Source: Pseudisothecium myosuroides (taxonomy: Eukaryota > Streptophyta > Bryopsida > Hypnales > Lembophyllaceae). Taken from it: 64,000 nucleotides of DNA. Shown one piece after another: positions 55,109-64,000 of this stretch. The first letter of the stretch is position 1. The number at the start of each line of letters is the position of its first letter. The notes beneath the pieces are model-generated. The model saw only the letters and a list, made by a program, of their open reading frames with translations, was not told the DNA's origin and ran no database searches. A program made the translations under genes and the position numbers. The stretch covers positions 11,842,001-11,906,000 of the forward strand of contig OX637295.1 of assembly GCA_951799445.1 (NCBI GenBank). Direction: 5' to 3'.

Positions 55109-57693
55109 CTACGACTCCGCTGGGTCCTTCATCATCCTCTTCTGGTGGTGTTCACAGTAGTTCGAATTGGGCGGTGCCATTAGTGGGCATTGCCAATTCT
55201 TACCGTCTGACCTCTTGCACGGTTTCCCACCAACAGCAGTTTTGTACATGCCTTTTAATCGGGGTTTAGAGTGCGCTTGAACAACCGCTTCAGATTCATC
55301 TTTCCCAGACTTCGCTTCCCATTCGCCATCTTTACGAGTGACGCAGCTCTCGTCACTCTTCCAATGCACTGGTGGTTGCAACTTGGACCTACTTGCACCA
55401 GGCTTCGAATGTCGGTTCCTTGCTACTCTGCTCCGCCCATTGGCATTCATTTGGGCCCAATACCTTGCCGTTCCTTCCCTTCGAGCCATGGCCGCCGCCT
55501 CTTTCCTGCTATCCGTTTTCACCGACAGTTGTTTGTCCTGTCCATTGGTTTCAGGTGGGATCTGCGGCAATGGTGATGGTGTGGGCTGAGTCACCCCAAC
55601 AATAGCTTCACACAATATATATCTGCCTTCCCCCGCTTGGAAGTAATATGGATTATTTCGGATAATTTTACCGATCTTAATGCGAGGTTTCACAAGACCT
55701 TGAAAGACAACACCAAGTCCCGCATCCTCTATTCGAGATGCAGCTTCTCGAGCTGTCAGACCCCCTCTTCCCGCTTGCAGAAACACTTGGTAGGTAATGT
55801 ATACCAGGCTGTCAGCTGGTCTCTTGCTGGGATGATCAGATGCTAGTTCTAATACCGGCGCTGGTGATGGTTTGGGAATAGCTGCTTCCAGCGCCAATAT
55901 TGGTTGGCGCTTGGTAATACCTGTTTGAATTCATGAGCGCTATTAGACAGAGAATTCAATACAATTCAGTAGTTCCCAATAAACTACTCTTCAGAGCAAT
56001 GAACTGTCCAGTGGTATTACAAGACGAGGAATAATAAGAAGTGTCCAAATCGATTAGACCGTCTGGACGTTTCCTCTACGCAATATGAAAACTGGGCAGA
56101 AAGTCAGTCATCTCTTGATGTCTTCTAGGCAGATAAGGTCTATAGGTACTGTCAATGTGATCCTAGCAACCTGAGATACAAATGAGCGTACCATTTTCCT
56201 CGAAGCTCTGTCTTCTTTTCAAGCCCGACCTTCAACCAACAAAAACCACACACCCATGAGCGACCTGAAAAAAATAGACTTGCACTGCTACCTCCTCTGA
56301 TTTTCAGTTATATGTTTAGAGACCAAAGAACGAGCACATGAATATGAGGTAAGTAATCCCAGCATAGTGCTTTATTGAATATGCAGTATCAATTTCCACA
56401 CATTCCAAGCTAGACTTCTTCAATATCATTGGCCATCATCACGAGTGGCAAGCATCGACAATGAACGTACAGTGAGTCGAGCACGTGAATTATTGAAGAC
56501 ATGAACAAATAAACCGTGAAAAATTAGCATTCATTTCTCATCCTTCGATTCAATGAAAAACTTAAACGTTTCATCCCTCTCCAATGCAATTAAATGTAAT
56601 AAAAAAAGACGTCCCCACCTCTGTTGCCTGTGCTCTTGTGTAACTACCCTCGCCTCCTCAAACTTGTATAGCTTCTGGGTCTTCGCAGCAATCTGTTTTG
56701 AGACAAGTGGAACACATCTATATTGAACAACCCCTCATTCATTTATATTCACTCGAAAACTTGAAAAACGAGGAGATCCGAATCAATATACGTGGTAAAC
56801 AAATCACTGCTTGAAGACATCACAACAACCAAGAATAGAAATCATGAAAGAAAACTCTGATCCCTCGCAACCAAAACGTCCGCACAGAGAGGGATCTCAC
56901 GTTCGCCGCGAGGTCCGAGACGCTCCGTCGATTCCGGGTCACAGCAGCGTTACTGCGAGCAGGTGGCGGTTCACTTCTGAACGACTCCAGCAGCCGGGAG
57001 GTTCTCCCATTCTGCTTTAGCGGAGACGACGATTTACACCCGTTTTGTTCGCTCAGCACAAGTGTCGTAGGCTTCGGCGACAAAATGCTCGTGGGCGCTT
57101 CCTCCGAAGACCGTTCCGAGGCGCCTAACGTCCACAACCGGTCTTCCTCCACAGCAGCCCCGTTCATACTCCCCACCGCAGTCTCTTCCACTCGATCCTC
57201 CCAAACCTCCAACCGCCCATTCGCCTTCCCCTCATCCGACTGTCCGGTACACTGCTTCAACTCCTTAATGAAAATATGCTCCGTGGCCAAACAGAGTTTC
57301 CGACTCTTTCGGCCCAGCTTCTCCTTCGCATTAAACAACACCTTGCACGTCTCCTCCAAGCTGACCACATCGAGGTCCGAGCATTGGTACACCGGATGCG
57401 AATCTCGCACATTCACCACTGCAGTCACAATACTCACCATTCAGCAAATCAACAACAATACCGCAACCACACCACAATGCCACAATGGCAATGTCAAACC
57501 AACGATAATCTATACTATATTATATTATATTATGTGACAAAACCAGAGCGCGTGTATTCCAAAGCTTACGCGAGACGTCTTCCGAAGGCGGGGGGGGCAG
57601 CAAACCCTTGAGAAACCGAAGCTTGTCCAACCAAGTATACGCCGACCGCGCGTTGATCACCACCGTCGTCGCAATCTCCCCGTCGTCCTCCAT
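55109..57693 (-). CDS. WRC-domain nuclear protein with HARE-HTH-like region
   Basis: Multi-exon gene. Exon 1, 57693-57570, starts MEDDGEIATTVVINARSAYT and contains DKLRFLKGLLPPPP. Exon 2 opens at 57418 (joins in phase) and includes NVRDSHPVYQCSDLDVVSLE and KLGRKSRKLCLATEHIFIKE; its likely donor is at 56901. A 45-nt exon (56692-56648, AAKTQKLYKFEEAR) and a small exon near 56230-56193 are probable, but the junction phases there are not settled. The last exon, 55920-55109, carries a HARE-HTH-like region (DSLVYITYQVFLQAGRGGLT, IKIGKIIRNNPYYFQAGEGR) and ends with a WRC-type zinc finger, C-x9-C-x10-C-x2-H (CKRSDGKNWQCPLMAPPNSN, YCEHH). The canonical Trp-Arg-Cys is Trp-Gln-Cys here. WRC domains occur in GRFs and other plant nuclear proteins; a DNA- or chromatin-binding role is inferred. 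No QLQ domain seen, so it is not a GRF. Confidence 0.75.
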
Positions 57694-58060
57694 CTTCACA
57701 ACCCGACCTCAAGAACACAAAAAAGAAAAACGGAACGAGCGAACGAGAAAGCGAGAAAGCAAGCAAGCAAGCAAGCAAGCAACGGAAAAACGAAGGCGCG
57801 GTTGCGTTTGGTTTTACGTTACGGCGAGCGCGAGATGATGAGGAGCCCCGGCCCGCACGCACGGCGCAGTGAGCGCGCGACCACGCCCATGCGATGCGCG
57901 CAGGAGCCGCACCATGCAAGCGCTTCAAAACCCTAATGCCATCGCCAGCGAAAACACTGCAACCAACTGAACACACACACAGACACGGAAATGAATGAAA
58001 AAATTGCGGAGCCGCGCGCGCAATCAAGCCTCTATGAGGCTCTCCGACGCTCCGTTTTTA
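57694..58060 (-). promoter_or_regulatory. GC-rich 5' leader/promoter of the WRC gene
   Basis: GC content rises sharply up to about 58060, then falls to AT-rich DNA. It includes a (GCAA/AAGC)n run at 57759-57781. Leader and promoter are inferred from position only. Confidence 0.45.
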
Positions 58061-58970
58061 TTGGGGGAGTTTGAAAAGGGGCCTTTGTTCAAATGTGTTG
58101 GGGTTTGAAAAATGGTTGTCGTTGAGTGATGAGAATTTTAAGGTGGGGCCAATCATGGAAGGTGATTGATTGGGGCAGGAAAAAAAAATATTGAAATTTA
58201 CTTAGAAATTTTCTAGAGGAGAGTTTTTGGAATTTTTTTTTGAATTTGGGCGACATTCTTGTGGAAGGAATGTGCACTTATAATCGTCGCTAATTTACAA
58301 CGAAGCATAGTTACTATTATAAAATATAAATGATTTTTGTTGGATCTTATTGGCAACTGAAAGAGAATTCTGGCATCCTTTAGAATGCATTATTTGAACA
58401 TCATATGAATAGGTTACGAGCGCTCAAGGGTTAAAGAGTAGAATTTTATTATTTTGTTTAGTTTCCACTATGATTGGCTCCATTTTGTCTATTATTGGCA
58501 TTGACTTAACTTTTTGTCATTTTTGTGTAGGTAATTAAATATTGGGATGTGTGGTTAACATGTTGGGATTTGGCATTTTAAAATGGTTGTTGTTTAGTAA
58601 ATAGATTCTTTAGATAAACCAATTATGAAAATAAAGGGTTGCAATACTTTTCTCTCTTGTTGTTGAGTGATTAGCTTTTAGGCTTTGTCCAAAGTGAATT
58701 GTTCTATTATGTAAAAATATTTATTATTATTGTTTTGATTGGATTTTATTGAGCTCACTCAAAGAAAATCTTGGAGGAGGGGGAGCATTGTCAAAAAATG
58801 TAGAAACTACATGCACTAAAATATAGGGGCTAATATATTCATTTTACATAAAATTTATAAACAAATTACATGTATTATAGGATACTTTAAAAGTATGAAA
58901 CATGATTATATGTAATATAGGGTTAGATATAATACCATAGAATTATGTGAATAGTACATGTAAAAAATTA
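58061..58970. other. AT-rich intergenic DNA
   Basis: No gene seen. CAAGGGTTAA near 58428 resembles a lone TTAA-family end. Confidence 0.45.
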
Positions 58971-58972
58971 TA

Positions 58973-59223
58973 CTACTCTGCCCCAAAATAATTCTGTGAT
59001 TTGAAAACATTGGTTAAAATAAGCTCACTTTGGAATTGCACTTGAAAAAAACAATTATGCAAATAATAATTTTTTATAATATAATATTGTAGTAGTACAC
59101 ATATTGCACGTAGATGATATGATAACACATATTATAAGTACACAAAACCAATTTTTTTGGCAAAATGTGAGGCTTATTTTAACTAGTGTTCTCAAACCAC
59201 AGAATAATTTTGAGGCAGAGTAG
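58973..59223. mobile_element. Stowaway-like MITE
   Basis: A 251-bp element. CTACTCTGCCCCAAAATAAT on the left pairs with ATTTTGAGGCAGAGTAG on the right. TA flanks both ends (58971-58972, 59224-59225). The ends resemble the CTACTCCCTCCGTCCC type of plant mariner-derived Stowaway elements. Confidence 0.8.
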
Positions 59224-59225
59224 TA

Positions 59226-61474
59226 TACAAAAAGGGATATTTAGAAGATTTTGCATGGCAACTAGCTCACCCTCTAGGTCAAATGTCTTGCAAGATTTTT
59301 TATCACACACAAAATAGAATGAGGAGTCATGAAATCAACATAGTCGACAAATTGACGAGAAACTAAATAGACTCCATCACTAGAATAATCAACATCTGCA
59401 ACATTTTGTGGATGCTCCTAAAAGCGTTGAGTCTATTGGACACATACAAAATTGTATCATGTTAGTAAAGACAATATAATCATACCGTGCCATGAAAACC
59501 TCACCTAAAAGCATGTCACTCGATAAGTGTCAAAACATATTGAGTCTTTAAATTCCAAAGTTTCATCGCACCACTTGAATCTTGTGAGATGTAAGTGTTG
59601 CCACTAGGGTTATTTATAAAGGCATCAACTTTAACATCACCAAATGAGCATCGACATTGATTACGTAGTAGTAGCTTTGCTAATCCAACGTGAAATTATT
59701 TTAAGACGAAAAATACAACATTTTTGTTGATGCTCCTAGAATCCCACGTTGCAAAAGTGGACACAAACAAAGAAAATAACACTACAAAATTTGCACTAAA
59801 AGGTGGTAGAGAACCCAAAAATTTTGGCTAGAAACACCTACCACTTATAAAGGGTGCAACATAGAATTGTATCCTTTGCACAATTTGATGGAAATTAAAA
59901 ATGATCACAATACTAATACCACTAGTATTTGCATGAGTATTACTCCCACTTTTGTGAACATACATCTACACCATAGAGAAAGAAACAATTGAAAAGCAAA
60001 TAGAGTTGCATTGTAGTCCACATTAACCAACAGAAAAGAAAAAAAAAATCTATAGTGTATGAAACAAGCTACCTCTACAGTTTCCACAGGGAATAAAACA
60101 TTCAATGACTTTTAAAATGCTAAATTTTTTGCATTTCATCATTTTTCTACAATGCTATGATTCAATTTCTTTAAACAATTGAAATACTATAAGAATATCC
60201 ACGTTTTTTTAATGTTGTTTTATAGACATCCACTTGTTTTTATATTAACAATAACATCAAATGTAACATCAAGAATGTTAATGTAAGAACCCGTGGTCAT
60301 CCATAAAAACGCATCCAAAAAAACATGAGTTTCTTATAGTAAAATCTTCTTCGCAATCACGCATACAAAGACCACTTTATGCAATAAGTTACCTCAACAA
60401 AGTGGAGCAATTAGTGTTGTATCACAATTCAAATACTAGTCACATCTAGACCTTGACTAGCCACACGTATATTGCCACCATCACAAAATCATTTGTGCCT
60501 TTGAACCTATCCATTACCTCGTTGAATACACAAAATTTATTAGCAATGATTTTCCATCATAGATACATCATGAGCAAACACTTGAATAAGTATTATCATA
60601 AATATTAGAAAAGAGAATTGATGATGCAACATCCTAAATAAATCCTAAACCCAAATACTTGACAAAGAAAATGAATTCATGCTCCATTGAAGTTTACAAC
60701 AACCGATGCTAAGAAACCAACTTTCATTTAATCAAGTACTTCATAGCAGCAAACTATAACTTCGTAGAGAGCAAAGTTTGGCTCCTACTATAAAGTAAGT
60801 TGTACCAAAATACCAATCATAATTGGATGGCAAGCTCAAGGAAGAAACAACCTACTTTGGATAGAGGACCAAATCAAAGGGGAGAATTGGCGCCGTGGAA
60901 AAATATGGAGCCTATGCTAATATTGGAGGGCAATGAAGATGGAGCAACGTATGTAGAACCCAAATTACCAAACTTTAAAGTTGCCACTATGGCCAAGTCA
61001 CAAAGTCGCTCTTTGGAATATAATGGTAGCCTTTATGCAAGGAGTTATATAGTTTCAAAATAACACATGCTCTAATAAGTAAAAGTGTTGGCAATAATAC
61101 AATGCAATTCAAATGATGATCTTCAACTCAGAATTCAATTTAGCTCATTTTTGAGGTGACCTTTGGGCTTTTTATATTCACATAAATAGGGGCCAATTTG
61201 CAATCATAGGTGTTGTTTGAGGCACTATGACTAAAATTGAAGCCACAATCAAGATGATGAAATGAAATAAGAACAAAAATGGTGAAATGAAGCCATGACA
61301 AAAACAATAGAATGAAATTACGACAAAAATAATGGAATTTCAAAGTCACAAGATTAAAATTGAAGTCCAAAGTGTCTTTTTAATTGTAGGAGTTTAAAAT
61401 ATTTTTAAGAGACCAATGAGAAATTTGGGGGTTCAATTACTTTATGATGCAAAGGCCAAAAAAATTTAGTGTAT
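59226..61474. other. AT-rich intergenic DNA; one weak coding candidate
   Basis: A frame at 60800-61063 (+) reads MASSRKKQPTLDRGPNQRGE, LAPWKNMEPMLILEG and further, which looks more protein-like than its neighbours. It has no recognised domain and no splice support. Nothing else is supported. Confidence 0.4.
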
Positions 61475-62763
61475 AAAAAAAATGACCAGCATGCGTTTTT
61501 TTGGCAATATATAAATTTTGGACAAGACATGTGATAAGAGATTTGAATATTTTAGGCTGAAATTTTAATAGAAGGTGGGGACAAGGAATATCTTTTATAT
61601 GCACTAAATTTCATCACAAAGTTTAGACCCTATGATTTGACAGCAATTATCGTGCGGTTATCATTGTTTCATGGGTTCGTACCATAATCGCACTGATTCA
61701 GTGTATTTTTACGCATTGAATCAGTGCGAAAACAATGAATATCAATAGCGTATGGTTTATGTACTTTAACTATATGATTGCTGTGCAGTTTTGACACAAC
61801 AATTGTATAGTTAAAGTACATAAACCGTACGCTATTGATATTCATTGTTTTTGCATTGATTTAGTGCGTAAAAATACACTGAGTTAGTGCGATTATGGTA
61901 CGAACCCATGAAACAACGATAACCGCACGATAATTGTTGCCAAATCGTAGGGTCTAAACTTTGTGATGTTCATGACATTTGGAAATATGAATAAAAAAAC
62001 TATGGCCTAATATGTTACTATTTCTTGTAAATGGGCAGTCCAGGCATATCAAGAAAATCACTTTTTCCAAAAACAAAAATTTGAAATTGGTTTTCTAGAG
62101 TTATATATACGTGGAAAGCTTTGAATTATTTCATTCTGATCAATGGATGAAAGTTATAAGGGATTTCGGTTTGCGGGGCAGTTATGGGTTCTCTATTGTA
62201 AAATAAAGCTTGAAGTCCTTCATTTTATTCAAGTTTTAATATTTTTTGAAAAAAATAAAATCATAGGATGTAGATTGTTTATTACAACATTGCAACCATT
62301 GGGATTGGCATTTTCAATTCCATAACTAAATTTTTAACAATTTTGTATTTTGAATCATTTTCTACTTCTTTCTACTTAGTATTTTCTTACTACATGTTGT
62401 ACAGTTTTCAAATGTTGTGAAATTTTTCAAGCATGTAGCCAACTTGTTTAGGAAAAAGAATCCAAAGAAGCACCACCATTTTGGACATTTTTTCATAGAA
62501 AAGTAAGCTTGTAAAGTACAGTTGCCTTGTTTTTTGCAGGGCCAAAAAAATGATTTCAGTGAATTTGAATGCTTATATCGTGCAATCCACGTGGTGGAAA
62601 TTTTTGAAATTTTTCTCACATGTTCTTAAGTAAGCGTACTGTAAGATCCTATGGTTACATGTGTCCAAAAAAGTTTTTTCTTCAAAAGTTTGGTACTTGT
62701 ACTAAAAATGGCAATTTTTGAGCATTTTCCATGAAAACATAGTCATAGAACTTTAGGGGTTAA
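61475..62763 (+). mobile_element. TTAA-family element with nested insertion
   Basis: Colinear with 27787-28717 (GAAGGTGGGGACAAGGAAT, TTGAAATTGGTTTTCTAG, GATCCTATGGTTACATGTGT, right end GGGGTTAA at 62756-62763). The left end is decayed. It is enlarged by a 357-bp palindrome at 61612-61968, so the original length was about 930 bp. Confidence 0.8.
61612..61968. mobile_element. Nested 357-bp palindromic element
   Basis: Near-perfect palindrome from CATCACAAAGTTTAGACCCT to AGGGTCTAAACTTTGTGATG, centre near 61790. Compared with the uninterrupted relatives (AAATTTCATGACATTTGG), it inserted at TTT/CAT. The duplication is ambiguous: TT if the element starts CATC, TTCAT if it starts CACAAAG. No relative seen elsewhere in the window. 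Confidence 0.85.
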
Positions 62764-64000
62764 CATAAAAAGTGAAACAATCCATATTGAATGCAATCGA
62801 TGCTTAAAAATTTGAAAATCTCTCCGGATTTATATTATGGTGTCAAACATTATGCTGCATTTTTTATTGCACTATTCCAAAATTTAAAAATTAGCACTCA
62901 TGGTTGCATTTGCAAATTCAAATTTCAAATTGTTGGTCAATATTTTAAAAAAATTATATTGTTTAAACAAAATCACAAAAGAATAGCTGAAGAACATCAA
63001 TGAAAAACTAATTATCCATAGAAATCTAATGCTTTCTTGGCTCCAATATCCATGTAAAAATTTCCATTGTCAAAGTCTTCCAATCCAAAATGGGGCCTCA
63101 AAACCTTTAGTTGAACATCACTAGTAGCGCAAAGAGTAGTAAAGCCTTAGTTTTTATTATATTTTTTTAATATTTAGTCATGGTTGCACTTGGTTGACTT
63201 CATTTCATGACTTTAGTTGTGTAACATCATGATTTTATGTCCAAGTTATGTCTAAATGACTCTTTTCATCTAATACACCCTATATTTGTTAATAATTTTT
63301 ATATATATCACCAAATGATTAAACTAGTTTTGACCTAAATGTTATTAGTGGAATTTGAAAATAAAAATAAAAATAAAAATTGGTGATATAATCCACTTAA
63401 ATATATACATATGTACATGAGTATATCTGTATTCTATTTTTTAGTAGTTTACAAAATTACAAAATATTTTTTAATATACTTCAAATATGAATGTAAGACT
63501 TTGTAAGGTTGTGGTCTGATAAGATGCAATTTCTTGTATTATTTAAATTTAACACTCAAATTCTTTATTTTTGAATGTAATTTAATAATCATGTTCAAAC
63601 TATCAACAAGAAGTACAAAATTACATCATTATATTATAGCTTCTACTTAAAAAAATTCACCAAGACAAAAATGTGATTTAAATATCAAGTATTATGGCAT
63701 CCAAAGAATGATGAAAGGTTATTTTTAGATCATTTGGAAAAGGTATGTTTTAATTATTGATATACGTTTGGCATCGCTTTCATATAGGAATGTGATTGAA
63801 TATATACTGCAATCTAAAACTTGAAGAAGTAATGCAATAGACATTCACATAGTTTATCATCATATGTTGTATAATTGTTGCATATTTGGTATTGTATACA
63901 AAAAGACTTAAAAATCACAATAAATTCAAATATTAGAATATTATAACAAATTAAAAAAGAATTAGTTTTTTTTGTACATTTCATAAGTTTCAAAATACAT
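62764..64000. other. AT-rich intergenic DNA, nothing recognised
   Basis: Low-complexity AT-rich sequence up to the window end; no gene or bordered repeat seen. Confidence 0.5.

Noticed and set aside
57566..58027. 153-codon minus-strand ORF over the WRC gene 5' end
   Set aside because: It lies in the GC-rich leader and reads exon 1 in a different frame from MEDDGEIATTVV, which joins in phase to exon 2.
1..64000. CRISPR arrays, bacterial operons or prophage
   Set aside because: Spliced plant genes and plant MITEs throughout; the direct repeats seen are minisatellites or transposon copies without regular unique spacers.

Overview
This window reads as plant nuclear DNA. It is strongly AT-rich, has low gene density and is crowded with small DNA transposons. 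Islands of higher GC carry intron-containing genes with canonical GT-AG splice sites. The clearest gene encodes a plant-type HIPL1-like protein. A second encodes a nuclear protein with a WRC zinc finger and a HARE-HTH-like region. The types of degenerate genes and repeats make me favour a seedless land plant (bryophyte, lycophyte or fern), but this is inference and no species is claimed.

Layout. 1-7 kb: AT-rich intergenic DNA with MITEs, including a 750-bp foldback element bounded by TTAA. 7.4-9.0 kb: higher-GC leader and promoter region. 9.0-15.7 kb (+): the HIPL1-like gene, seven exons, 685 codons that join in frame. Tandem repeats lie in its introns and its 3' end is present in three tandem copies (15.6-16.4 kb). 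16.9-17.4 kb (-): a compact unknown ORF with a Cys/His cluster. 19.3-19.8 kb: two possible exons of an unknown gene. 20.3-24.7 kb: a dense cluster of TTAA-bounded elements. 25-26.4 kb: hairpins, a minisatellite and a duplicated segment. 29.0-30.2 kb: decayed fragments of a hAT transposase (-) and a RING-H2 protein (+). 31.5-35.4 kb (-): a small repeat-containing gene split in frame by a 3.2-kb CACTA element. 35.4-36.2 kb: a 788-bp foldback element with a TA target duplication. 39.5-42.1 kb: a repeat array and a GGGTGATTG element. 43.7-46.7 kb (-): a decayed coiled-coil gene interrupted by a 1.08-kb palindromic element. 49.7-51.9 kb: more TTAA-bounded elements. 55.1-57.7 kb (-): the WRC gene. 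58-64 kb: AT-rich DNA with a TTAA-bounded element that carries a nested palindrome.

The living genes are the HIPL1-like gene and the WRC gene, with the 16.9-kb ORF possible. They do not form a pathway together. The dominant theme is non-autonomous transposons of several superfamilies, many of them near-perfect palindromes with clear target-site duplications. The most notable is a family flanked by TTAA with ends like CCCCTAAAGG. No transposase was found for any of these families except a hAT C-terminal fragment that is not linked to them.
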